Assembly (NCBI GenBank): GCA_035500095.1 | Contig: DATJXN010000077.1 | Coordinates: 1 to 33,085 of the forward strand | Direction of reading: 5' to 3' | DNA from: Candidatus Binataceae bacterium | GTDB taxonomy: Bacteria > Desulfobacterota > Binatia > Binatales > Binataceae | DNA: 33,085 nucleotides | Shown: piece after piece, positions 25,706 through 32,980 of the stretch | Numbering within the stretch: position 1 is the first letter of the stretch | How the letters are laid out: each line of letters opens with the position of its first letter | Notes under the pieces: model-generated | Databases searched by the model: none | Told to the model about the DNA's origin: nothing | Seen by the model: only the letters and a program-made list of their open reading frames with translations | Position numbers and translations under genes: made by a program

Positions 25706-27733
25706 TCAGGCGAGCGCGACCTCGACCGCGGTGTCGAAGCTCGCCTGGCCGCCCGAGAAACCGAAAGTGTCAACGGCGTCATCCGGCAGCACGGCGGCCC
25801 CGTCGGTCAGCGTGTTGAGCCCGATCCATCCATCGCGCATCCACACGGTCCCTTGCGATACGTCGCCGGTCACGTGCGCGCGCGCCCGCATCTCGCCGCG
25901 GCCGTTGTAAATCCGGATCGCGTCGCCGTGCTTTACGCCGCGTCCGGCGGCGTCTTCGCGCGAGATCCACAGTGACGGCTCGGGGTCGGCGGCGGCCAGC
26001 GTAGGCAATGCGCGGCCGTGGTCATAGAAACCGTGGAACTGAGTAATTGCGCGTCCCTGGCAGAATCTCAGCGGATACTGCTGCGCGCTCTCAGCTTCGT
26101 GGATCGGCATCGGCGGCAGCCCGAGATCCTCCGCGCGGGCGGAGTACAATTCGATTTTTCCCGACGGCGTCGGAATGCGAAGATCCGGATGCGCAACGTG
26201 CGAAATGTTGAGTGCGCGAATGCCGCCCTCGGCGCGAAGCGCTGCGACCGTGGCGTGGCCGGTTGCGGGATGGTCCAGGATCGAGTCGAGCGGACCCTCG
26301 TCGTTCGCCCACGGGTAGAAGTCCGCGAGATCGAGCCGGCGCGCGAGTTCGCGCAGCAACCATCCTACGGGCCGCGTCTCACCGGCGGCCTCCAGAACCT
26401 TCGGCATCAGGTATAGATGCGTGTTGGTGCTCTTGCATCCCAGCTCTTCCAGCCATGCGGTGGCCGGCAGGACGACGTCGGCGAAGCGGCGCGCGGTGTC
26501 GTTCATGAACAGGTCGTAGCTCACGACCAGGTCGGTGCGCGCCAGTCCCTCGGCCAGCCGGCCTGCGTCGGCGTAGGACGAGGGCATGTCGGTGCCGAAG
26601 AGCAGGAACACGCGGACCTCGCCGCTCAGCAGAGCTTCCGTCAGCAGCGGCATCTGGTTGGGGATGTAGCGTCCGGGCGCACGCCGGTCGAGCGCGACCA
26701 TGTCGTTGTTCAGTCCCTGGCCGTGCACGATGGCGCCGTGGCGCGGGCCGAAGCCGCCGCCGGGCACACCGAGGTTGCCGGTGAGCGCGGGAAGACATCC
26801 GATCGCGCGCGCGCCCTGCCATCCGTTGCTGCCTTTATGCATCGAGCTGCCGCCGAGCACGAGCATTGCGGGTTTCGTCGCTGCATAGCGCCGCGCGAAG
26901 GCGACGATCCGCTCGGCCGCGATACCGGTGACCCCGGCCGCCCACGCGGGCGAATATTTTTCGACGTGCACCGCTAGCGCGTCGAACCCCACCGTATTGC
27001 GCGCGACGAACTCGGCGTCATGCAGCCGCTCGCCGACGATCACGTGCATCAGGGCAAGCGCGAGAGCGGCGTCGGTACCCGGACGGATTATCAGGGTCTC
27101 GTCCGATTGCGCCGCAGCTTCGGTTTGCCGCACGTCGATCGTGATGACGTGGGCGCCGTGCCGCCGCGCGGCCACCAGATGCCGCGCGGTGTTCGGCTGG
27201 CTTGCGAGGTTCGCGCCCCACAGCACGATCAGCGCCGCGTGCTCGCCCATGTCCTCCTTGGTGTTGGTCTCGAGAATGCCGGTAAGGCCCAGGCCGAAGG
27301 CGCCGAGACCCCAACAGATCATCGTCGGGTTCCACCACTGGCAGCCGTAGAGATTCGAGAAGCGGCGCACCAGATGAGAGCCCACGCGCGTGCCGTAATT
27401 GTTGGCGAAGAGTCCGTGCCCCGCCCAGGTGCCGACCGCCTCGCGCCCGGCCGCGCGCATCCGCCCGGCGATGAGGTCCAGCGCCTCGTCCCACGAAGCG
27501 CGGTGCATCGGGCCGCCGCGCCGCTCGCGCACGAGCGGCGTGAGCAGGCGACGCGAATTGCTGATGATCTCGCGCGAGGCCTGGCCGCGAATGCAAAGAA
27601 AGCCGCGGCTGTCCGGGTTGTCCGGATCGCCGCGCACGCCGACGAGTCGTCCGTCGTCAACCTCGACCAGCATCCCGCACAAGGTGGGAAAGCAGTTCAT
27701 CGGACACATCGTGCGGATGGTGCTGCTGCTCAC
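25706..27733 (-). CDS. Molybdopterin-dependent oxidoreductase (DMSO reductase superfamily)
   Basis: A 675-residue bis-MGD enzyme with an N-terminal 4Fe-4S domain. Cys10, Cys14, Cys19 and Cys47 (in GFLCIRG) are the cluster ligands. The spacing C-x3-C-x4-C differs by one residue from the usual x3-x3. Cys140 in NPTMICWGLG is a candidate Mo ligand. WGANLASQPNTARH, GWQGARAIGCLPALTGNLGV and VVLPATAWLEE are cofactor-binding segments. The C-terminal domain holds RIPTPSGKIELYS and HGDAIRIYNGRGEM. There is no Tat signal, so it is cytoplasmic, and no electron-transfer or membrane subunit gene is adjacent. The start GTG 27733 lies 6 bases after TATTAT, suggesting a leaderless mRNA. The substrate is unknown: formate, thiosulfate and many organic substrates occur in this superfamily. 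Confidence 0.9.
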   Translation of the reverse strand: MSSSTIRTMCPMNCFPTLCGMLVEVDDGRLVGVRGDPDNPDSRGFLCIRGQASREIISNSRRLLTPLVRERRGGPMHRASWDEALDLIAGRMRAAGREAVGTWAGHGLFANNYGTRVGSHLVRRFSNLYGCQWWNPTMICWGLGAFGLGLTGILETNTKEDMGEHAALIVLWGANLASQPNTARHLVAARRHGAHVITIDVRQTEAAAQSDETLIIRPGTDAALALALMHVIVGERLHDAEFVARNTVGFDALAVHVEKYSPAWAAGVTGIAAERIVAFARRYAATKPAMLVLGGSSMHKGSNGWQGARAIGCLPALTGNLGVPGGGFGPRHGAIVHGQGLNNDMVALDRRAPGRYIPNQMPLLTEALLSGEVRVFLLFGTDMPSSYADAGRLAEGLARTDLVVSYDLFMNDTARRFADVVLPATAWLEELGCKSTNTHLYLMPKVLEAAGETRPVGWLLRELARRLDLADFYPWANDEGPLDSILDHPATGHATVAALRAEGGIRALNISHVAHPDLRIPTPSGKIELYSARAEDLGLPPMPIHEAESAQQYPLRFCQGRAITQFHGFYDHGRALPTLAAADPEPSLWISREDAAGRGVKHGDAIRIYNGRGEMRARAHVTGDVSQGTVWMRDGWIGLNTLTDGAAVLPDDAVDTFGFSGGQASFDTAVEVALA

Positions 27734-27739
27734 GGCGCG

Positions 27740-27768
27740 ATAATAGCTCGCGCGCCGTCCAATCTCAT
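27740..27768 (-). promoter_or_regulatory. Candidate promoter of the molybdopterin enzyme (leaderless)
   Basis: On the minus strand ATGAGA (27768-27763) and TATTAT (27745-27740) are 17 bases apart, matching a sigma70-type spacing. The -10 ends 6 bases before GTG 27733 and no ribosome-binding site fits between, so the transcript would start at or next to the start codon. Confidence 0.55.
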
Positions 27769-27791
27769 AGCGGGGCGATCCACGATCCGGA

Positions 27792-27797
27792 TAAAAT
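27792..27797 (+). promoter_or_regulatory. Candidate -10 box of the FAD monooxygenase gene (leaderless)
   Basis: TAAAAT (27792-27797) matches five of six consensus bases and ends 10 bases before GTG 27808. No ribosome-binding site is present and no good -35 is seen. It mirrors the opposing promoter in the same 74-base divergent gap. Confidence 0.45.
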
Positions 27798-27807
27798 CAC
27801 CGCCGCC

Positions 27808-29016
27808 GTGGACGAAACGAAGACGCTCAACGCCGTAATAATCGGCGGCTCGATGGCCGGCCTATGCGCGGGCCTGGTGCTGCGCGCGGCCGGATGCGCG
27901 GTCGAGATTTTCGAAAAATCGCCGCGCGAAATGGAGGAGCGCGGCGCGGGCCTGGTGGTCCAGGATGAGGTGCTCGACTTCGTCACGAAGTATTGCGGCG
28001 CGATTCCCGACGAGCTTGGCGTGCGCTCGCGGGCGCGGCAGCTTATCGCGCTCGACGGCGGCGTCATCTGGAGCGAGGCGAGCCCGCAGTTGATGACGTC
28101 GTGGGATTCGCTCTATCGCAATCTCAAGCGCGCCTTTCCCGAAGCGCACTATCATCATGCGGCGCGGCTCGCGTCGATCCGGCAGGATTCGGAGGATCCG
28201 GGCCGCGCATACGCTGGCCTCGAAGACGGCCGCGAGCTTGCCTGCGATCTTCTCGTTTGCGCCGACGGCGCAAACTCGACCGCCCGCCGGCTGCTGCTGC
28301 CCGACGTAGCCGCGCGCTACGCCGGCTATGTTGCGTGGCGCGGGATGGTGCCCGAGCGCGAGGTGGCCGATTGGGCGAACGATCTGCTGGCCGAGAGGTT
28401 CACGTTTTTTCATGCGCGGCATACCCAGATGCTGTGTTATTTCGTTCCGGGACCCGCGGGCGAAACCGCTGCGGGCGAGCGCCGGGTCAATTGGGTCTGG
28501 TATTGGAACGTGCCCGAGGGCGATGAGCTTCGCGCAACGCTTACCGATCGAAGCGGGCTCATCCATGACTATTCCGTGCCGCAGGGAGCGGTCGAGCCGG
28601 CGCTGAGGCGCCGCCAGGGTGAGATCGCGAGCCGCGTTCTGCCGGAAATTTTTCAGCGCCTGTTCGCCGCTACCGCGCAGCCCTTCATCCAGCCGATTTA
28701 CGATCTGGCGGCGCCGCGGATGGCCTTCGGGCGCGTCTGTCTGCTTGGCGACGCCGCCTTCGTTCCGCGGCCGCACCCGGCGGCCAGCACCTACAAGGGG
28801 GTCGCCAACGCCGTGGCGCTTGGCCAAAGCCTCGGCGCTCACGGACGCGACGTCGCCGCGGCTCTCCGCCTATGGGAGCCGTCGCAAATCGAACTGGGCG
28901 AGAATCTGGCGCGGATCGGCCAGGAGCAGGGAAATCGCTCCCAGTTCAGCGCTTCCGAGGGGCCGATCGTGATACAATCTCTTGCGCGAGCAATGCGAGC
29001 GCGGACGCCGTTATGA
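27808..29016 (+). CDS. FAD-dependent aromatic monooxygenase/hydroxylase
   Basis: Class A flavoprotein monooxygenase of 402 residues, predicted to hydroxylate a substrate with NAD(P)H and O2. The FAD ADP-binding motif is VIIGGSMAGLCAGLVL at residues 9-24, a GxGxxG variant (GGSMAG), followed by the acidic FEKSP strand end near residue 34. The second motif, LLVCADGANSTARRLLLPD, includes the DG motif, and the GD motif is VCLLGDAAFVPRPHPAAST. The layout resembles 2,6-dihydroxypyridine hydroxylase-type enzymes, but the substrate is not settled. GTG 27808 is the only start that keeps the Rossmann strand. The gene is divergent from the molybdopterin enzyme and is followed 25 bases later by the P450 gene, probably in one operon. 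Confidence 0.9.
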   Translation: MDETKTLNAVIIGGSMAGLCAGLVLRAAGCAVEIFEKSPREMEERGAGLVVQDEVLDFVTKYCGAIPDELGVRSRARQLIALDGGVIWSEASPQLMTSWDSLYRNLKRAFPEAHYHHAARLASIRQDSEDPGRAYAGLEDGRELACDLLVCADGANSTARRLLLPDVAARYAGYVAWRGMVPEREVADWANDLLAERFTFFHARHTQMLCYFVPGPAGETAAGERRVNWVWYWNVPEGDELRATLTDRSGLIHDYSVPQGAVEPALRRRQGEIASRVLPEIFQRLFAATAQPFIQPIYDLAAPRMAFGRVCLLGDAAFVPRPHPAASTYKGVANAVALGQSLGAHGRDVAAALRLWEPSQIELGENLARIGQEQGNRSQFSASEGPIVIQSLARAMRARTPL

Positions 29017-29041
29017 GCGCCGCTACTGCAAGGAAGCTTTG

Positions 29042-30232
29042 ATGGAATTCGTAGATCTTTCCAATAGCCGATCGTTTGCCAATGGATTTCCGCACGATTT
29101 TTTCACCTGGCTTCGCCGCAACGAGCCCGTGTGGTGGCATGAACCGACCAGCTACACGCCTAACAACATCGGATTCTGGGTTGTCAGTCGCTATGACGAC
29201 GTGGTCGCCGTCTTCAAGGATGCGGAGACCTACTCTTCAGAATTGGGCGGTACGCAGATTTACGACGGCAAAGGTATGGGTTACCAGCTCAACCAGACCG
29301 ACGATCCCAAGCATCGCCGGCTGCGCGCACTGGTGAACAAGGGCTTCACCCCGCGGATGATCGGACGCATGGAGGACGAGCTGCGCCGGCGCACGCGGGA
29401 GATCCTCGACGCCGTGCCGCTAGGTGAGACCTTCAACTTCGTCCCCGCGGTCGCGCGCGAGCTGCCGCTCCAGGCGATCTGTATGGTGCTTGGCGTGCCG
29501 CAGGAAGATCGCACGAAGATAGTCGAGATTGTCGATCTCGCGATCGGCGCGGGCGACGGTACCGTCATGTCGCCGCAATACCTCAAGCAGCTGAGCGCGT
29601 ATGCCGACAAGATAGTTGAGAGCAAACGCTCCAATCCGGGCGACGACATCTTGTCCGTCATCGTTCACGCGCGGCTGGACGACGGATCGCCTCAGCTCAA
29701 CAACCAGGAGCTGCGCGCCTTCTTCAATCTGCTTTTTCCGGCCGGAGCCGAGACCACCCGCGGTTCGATCGCAGGCGGGCTGCTCGCGCTGATAGAGAAG
29801 CCCGAACAGCTCGAGCGGCTGCGCAACGATCCGCAGGTCATGAGGCCCGCGGTCGAAGAGATGGTGCGATGGACCTCGCCGTCGGTGTACAAGCGTCGCA
29901 CCACGACCCGCGACACCGAGCTGCACGGGCGCCGGATCGCCAAGGGCCAGAAGGTGACGGTCTGGGAGATGTCGGCCAACCGCGACGAGGACGCGTTTGA
30001 AGATCCGTTTCGCTTCGACGTCGCACGCGACCCGAACAATCACGTCGGGTTCGGTCTTGGGACGCATTTCTGTCTCGGCGCGAATCTCGCGCGGCTCGAG
30101 ATCCGCGTCATGTTCGAAGAGCTGCTGGCGCGGTACGAGCGGTTCGAGGTGGCTGGATCGGTGGCCTGGACCAATAACAACCGGCTCGTGAGCCTGACGG
30201 ATCTGCCGCTGCGCGTGTTTCCGAAGAAATAA
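29042..30232 (+). CDS. Cytochrome P450
   Basis: Heme-thiolate monooxygenase of 396 residues, soluble, with no membrane anchor. ATG 29042 is chosen for AAGGAAG about 7 bases upstream; the frame extends to 28982 without similarity. Landmarks: TDDPKHRRLRALVNKGFTPR (C-helix, residues about 86-105), the I-helix AGAETTRGSIAGG at 234-246 with the Glu-Thr pair for O2 activation, the K-helix ExxR at Glu273-Arg276, and the heme motif FGLGTHFCLGANLAR with Cys344. The sequence style resembles bacterial CYP124/125/142-type P450s that act on terpenoids or steroid side chains, but this is by eye. It needs a ferredoxin and reductase not found here. It follows the FAD monooxygenase and precedes the DUF3047 protein. 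Confidence 0.93.
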   Translation: MEFVDLSNSRSFANGFPHDFFTWLRRNEPVWWHEPTSYTPNNIGFWVVSRYDDVVAVFKDAETYSSELGGTQIYDGKGMGYQLNQTDDPKHRRLRALVNKGFTPRMIGRMEDELRRRTREILDAVPLGETFNFVPAVARELPLQAICMVLGVPQEDRTKIVEIVDLAIGAGDGTVMSPQYLKQLSAYADKIVESKRSNPGDDILSVIVHARLDDGSPQLNNQELRAFFNLLFPAGAETTRGSIAGGLLALIEKPEQLERLRNDPQVMRPAVEEMVRWTSPSVYKRRTTTRDTELHGRRIAKGQKVTVWEMSANRDEDAFEDPFRFDVARDPNNHVGFGLGTHFCLGANLARLEIRVMFEELLARYERFEVAGSVAWTNNNRLVSLTDLPLRVFPKK

Positions 30233-30242
30233 GGACCGTATC

Positions 30243-30263
30243 GCCCGTGTATCCGAAACGGGC
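30243..30263 (+). repeat. Short stem-loop between the P450 and the next gene
   Basis: GCCCGT (30243-30248) and ACGGGC (30258-30263) form a 6-base stem with a 9-base loop, 11 bases ahead of ATG 30275. The downstream gene has no ribosome-binding site. The hairpin could limit translation or mark a weak transcript end. Confidence 0.3.
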
Positions 30264-30274
30264 TGGCGCAAAAA

Positions 30275-31375
30275 ATGGATAGTCTCGAGCAGTTCGAGAG
30301 CGCCCTCCGGCCGATCGTCGCCGAGGCCGAACGCGACGCTATCGCGCAATGCTGGATAGTGAGGCTCGCGGCCAATCGGCCGCCGTGGACGCCGAGCGGA
30401 ATCGAGTTGTCCGCCGGCGATCGCGTGAGTGTGTTTTCCGCGGGGCGCGCCAGTATCGCCGCGGCGCCCGAAATCTGGGTCGGCTCCCATTGTGCGCTCT
30501 GGATGCGAGTCGGGATCGCGGGAGAGATCTTCCGCACTCCCGGCCGCTCGTACACTTTCACCGCTCAGAGCGGCGGCGAACTCTACCTGTGCAATCTCTT
30601 CCCCGGCGATTGGGCTGATCGCCACGGGGCGCTCGCGACTGATCCGCGCGCTTACGATCGCATCGCGGGAACGATCGCGGTCCTGGTCGTGCGGTGGAAA
30701 GCCGGGCCGCAAGCCGGGCTGGAGCGGCTCGCGGCTGGCGCCTCTGCCGGTGCGGCTATCATGCGCGCGGAGGCTGAGCGGCTGAAGCATCCGGCTCTGA
30801 CGCCCGCGGGATGGCACTATATGTGGTCGATCGGCGACTCCGGCGTCTTCGATTCCGGGCGCGGCGTGCGGGGCGAGCCGATCATCCGATGCCGTGTCAA
30901 CGACGATGCGACGATTCTGCAGCGCCCCGTGCATCTGAAGTTCAACGACTCCGTTAGGCTTCGGTGGTCGTGGAAAATTGACGCGCTCCCGGCTTCCGAG
31001 CGCGAAGACGCGGTGCCCACGCACGATTACTTGAGCATCGCGGTCGAATTCGACAATGGACAGGACCTCACCTATATGTGGAGCGCCGCGATGACGCCGG
31101 AGAGGAGTTTCCGCTGTCCGATTCCGCGCTGGAGCAAGCGCGAGACTCACATGGTCGTGCGTTCGGGCAAGGAGCGGCTCGGCGAAAGGGTCAGCGAGGA
31201 GCGCGGCGTATGGGACGACTACCGCCGCGCGATCGGAACCCAGCCCGCAAATATCGTCGCCGTCTGGCTGATTGCCGTCAGCGTCTTCACGCATACCGAT
31301 TCGTACTGTGAATTCTCGGATATCGAACTCGCGGCTGACAATCAGACGATCCCGCTTATCGCGCCGCCCGGCTGA
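30275..31375 (+). CDS. DUF3047 domain protein with an N-terminal LecA-like beta-sandwich
   Basis: A 366-residue soluble protein with no signal peptide that I can see. Residues about 35-140 (SGIELSAGDRVSVFSAGR, ALWMRVGIAGEIFR, TFTAQSGGELYLCN) read like the calcium-lectin PA-IL/LecA type beta-sandwich also found as a stand-alone domain in bacterial proteins. I rate that moderate. Residues about 205-355 show the DUF3047 pattern: LRWSWKIDALP, DYLSIAVEFDNG, LTYMWSAAMTPE, VVRSGKERLG, and WLIAVSVFTHTDS. The biochemical role of DUF3047 is unknown. The combination of an apparent carbohydrate-binding module with it is unusual in my experience. The gene lies 42 bases after the P450 and has no ribosome-binding site before ATG 30275. 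A domain search would decide the lectin assignment. Confidence 0.8.
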   Translation: MDSLEQFESALRPIVAEAERDAIAQCWIVRLAANRPPWTPSGIELSAGDRVSVFSAGRASIAAAPEIWVGSHCALWMRVGIAGEIFRTPGRSYTFTAQSGGELYLCNLFPGDWADRHGALATDPRAYDRIAGTIAVLVVRWKAGPQAGLERLAAGASAGAAIMRAEAERLKHPALTPAGWHYMWSIGDSGVFDSGRGVRGEPIIRCRVNDDATILQRPVHLKFNDSVRLRWSWKIDALPASEREDAVPTHDYLSIAVEFDNGQDLTYMWSAAMTPERSFRCPIPRWSKRETHMVVRSGKERLGERVSEERGVWDDYRRAIGTQPANIVAVWLIAVSVFTHTDSYCEFSDIELAADNQTIPLIAPPG

Positions 31376-31406
31376 GCGGCCGCGAGCACGATCATTCCTC
31401 TTCGCC

Positions 31407-31433
31407 TTGACTTTTCTTTTTTCGGCGTAAACT
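31407..31433 (+). promoter_or_regulatory. Candidate promoter of the SCP-2-like/hydrolase genes
   Basis: TTGACT (31407-31412) and TAAACT (31428-31433) are 15 bases apart, a little short for sigma70. The stretch is T-rich in a GC-rich region. The predicted start is near 31440, just ahead of a strong hairpin. Confidence 0.4.
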
Positions 31434-31446
31434 ATGGCGCAGGTTT

Positions 31447-31478
31447 CGCCGCCGGAGGACTCGAAAGCTCCGGCGGCG
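31447..31478 (+). promoter_or_regulatory. Strong leader stem-loop before the SCP-2-like gene
   Basis: CGCCGCCGGAG (31447-31457) and CTCCGGCGGCG (31468-31478) are an exact 11-base pair of arms with a 10-base loop. It lies 43 bases before ATG 31522 and is not followed by T residues. At the start of a transcript such a hairpin often protects the 5' end, or it may bind a protein or act as an attenuator. Confidence 0.6.
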
Positions 31479-31521
31479 CTGTATCAGTACAACCCCGATC
31501 AGCGCATCACGGAGGAAAGTC

Positions 31522-31956
31522 ATGTCATTTTTGGCTGATCGCGCGTTCCAAGATCGCTTCGTGTCGGCGCTCAACGCGCATCCGACCTTCAGCGAACAGG
31601 CGCAGGTTTTCGACGGGTCGGTCCTGCTCGAGGTCGGGACCGATCTGCTCTGGCTCAAGATCTACAAGGGCAAGGTAATCGATCATCAGCCGGCCGTTCC
31701 ACCCTTCGGCTACACCTTCAAATTCTCGGGCAGCGAAGCCTCGTGGAAGCTGCTCACCGGCGGGCAAAGGCTCTGGTCGGATCTCACCTATCCGGGCAAG
31801 CGGTACTTCGAGGACGACCCGTCGCTCGCGACCGCGGGCTCGCCGCACGTCGAAATTCGCACCGAGGGAAATCTGCTGGAGGCGTTCCGCCTCACCGAGG
31901 CGATGTTCCAGATGGCCTACGTGCTGCGCGATTGCGTGCGCGGAAGTTCGCGCTGA
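31522..31956 (+). CDS. SCP-2 (sterol carrier)-like protein
   Basis: A 144-residue soluble protein that appears to have the SCP-2 fold, which binds hydrophobic ligands. I see VFDGSVLLEVGTDLLWLKIYKGKVIDHQ as the beta strands and the late helix LLEAFRLTEAMFQMAYVLRD. The pattern SGSEASWKLLTGGQRL fits the sheet-to-helix join. ATG 31522 has GGAGG about 7 bases upstream. It is followed 13 bases later by an alpha/beta hydrolase, and the two look co-transcribed from the promoter upstream. It could carry or present a terpenoid or lipid substrate to the adjacent enzymes. I am fairly but not fully sure of the fold; a profile search would test it. Confidence 0.7.
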   Translation: MSFLADRAFQDRFVSALNAHPTFSEQAQVFDGSVLLEVGTDLLWLKIYKGKVIDHQPAVPPFGYTFKFSGSEASWKLLTGGQRLWSDLTYPGKRYFEDDPSLATAGSPHVEIRTEGNLLEAFRLTEAMFQMAYVLRDCVRGSSR

Positions 31957-31969
31957 GAGGATCACGACT

Positions 31970-32782
31970 ATGGCAGGCACCGAAGATATTCGCGGGCACT
32001 ACGTCAAGGTCAACGGCACCAGGATCTTCTACGATGAAATCGGCGATGGCTATCCGATAGTCTGCGTTCATACCGCGGGAGCGTGCTCGCTCGAGTATTC
32101 ATACCTGTTGCCCCTTCTGGCCGAGCGGGGGTTTCACGCCTATGCGCCGGATCTGCCGGGCCATTCGCGTTCCTATCCGGTCAACTGGAAGCCCCATCGC
32201 ACGATCCACGAGCACGCCGAGTTCGTGCACGCCTTTGCGAATACGCTGGGGCTGAAGAAGCCGGTGATCATGGGATGCTCGATCGGCGGCGATATCACGC
32301 TCGACTACGCGGCGCATCACTGGCGCGAGATGGCGGCCGGGATACCGATGGAGGGAATGTCGCGTTCGCCCACTTTTCCGAGTCCCGCGGGCGTGGCGCT
32401 TCCGGCGTGGGGACCCGGATGGCAGGATCAGCTCGAGCGGGCCGCCACGGAATCGCTCAATAGAAACTGCGCGGAGGAAAAAATCGTCGAGCTGCGCTGG
32501 CAGCATCGTGGGCCGCAGGTCAGCGCCGTCGGGGACCTCGTGGCCTGGGCGACGCATGACGTGCGCAAGCTGCTCGGCGCGGTCGAGTGCCCGATGCTGC
32601 TGATATGCGGCGAAGACGATTTCTGGGTGCCCAGGCCGCTGGTCGAAGAAACCGCCAAGCTGCTTAAGCATTCCGAAGTGGCGTATCTCAAGGGTATCGG
32701 CCATTATCCGATGTTCGAGGACCCGTCGCTGACCGCTAAACTGGCGACCGATTTCTGCCGCAAGCATTCGATCCTGAAGTAA
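31970..32782 (+). CDS. Alpha/beta hydrolase
   Basis: A 270-residue alpha/beta-fold hydrolase of the lactone/ester/C-C hydrolase type. The oxyanion region is CVHTAGACSLEY (residues 32-43), the nucleophile elbow GCSIGGD has Ser104, the acid is Asp216/217 in CGEDDFWVP, and the catalytic histidine is His245 in GIGHYPMFEDP. The substrate may be an ester, lactone or ring-cleavage product. ATG 31970 is preceded by GAGAGGA. It is the second gene after the SCP-2-like one, with a 13-base gap. C-C bond hydrolases of aromatic meta-cleavage (BphD type) and carboxylesterases are both possible. Confidence 0.9.
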   Translation: MAGTEDIRGHYVKVNGTRIFYDEIGDGYPIVCVHTAGACSLEYSYLLPLLAERGFHAYAPDLPGHSRSYPVNWKPHRTIHEHAEFVHAFANTLGLKKPVIMGCSIGGDITLDYAAHHWREMAAGIPMEGMSRSPTFPSPAGVALPAWGPGWQDQLERAATESLNRNCAEEKIVELRWQHRGPQVSAVGDLVAWATHDVRKLLGAVECPMLLICGEDDFWVPRPLVEETAKLLKHSEVAYLKGIGHYPMFEDPSLTAKLATDFCRKHSILK

Positions 32783-32888
32783 GTTGCCGGGCGCTGAACG
32801 CTTGCCCGATCTTCGCTCGGCTCCGCCGCTGACGGTTGCTCCGGCGCACGCGCGGCATCGCGCGCGCACCGCTGTCTTCCGATATTCC

Positions 32889-32894
32889 TTGACA
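32889..32894 (+). promoter_or_regulatory. TTGACA -35-like hexamer before the SnoaL-like gene
   Basis: A perfect TTGACA lies 86 bases before ATG 32981. The hexamer 17 bases further on (TGCTCT, 32912-32917) is a poor -10, so this is only a candidate promoter. The rest of the 198-base gap from 32783 shows an imperfect hairpin just after the hydrolase stop and no gene. Confidence 0.3.
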
Positions 32895-32980
32895 TGCGGG
32901 GGCATTAGCGCTGCTCTCTACCCTGCCGGCCGCGGTTAATGTTCCGCACATCGTAACCTTCAGCGAAGGAGGATCCTCAA

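Noticed and set aside
29420..31294. A 624-codon minus-strand open frame across the P450 and DUF3047 genes
   Set aside because: It spans two confident plus-strand genes and their gap, and its predicted protein shows no family pattern. High GC makes such shadows common.
32783..32980. Possible terminator from the CGGGC/GCCCG repeat after the hydrolase stop
   Set aside because: The stem is short and bulged and has no T-tract, so I mention it only in the promoter entry rather than call a terminator.
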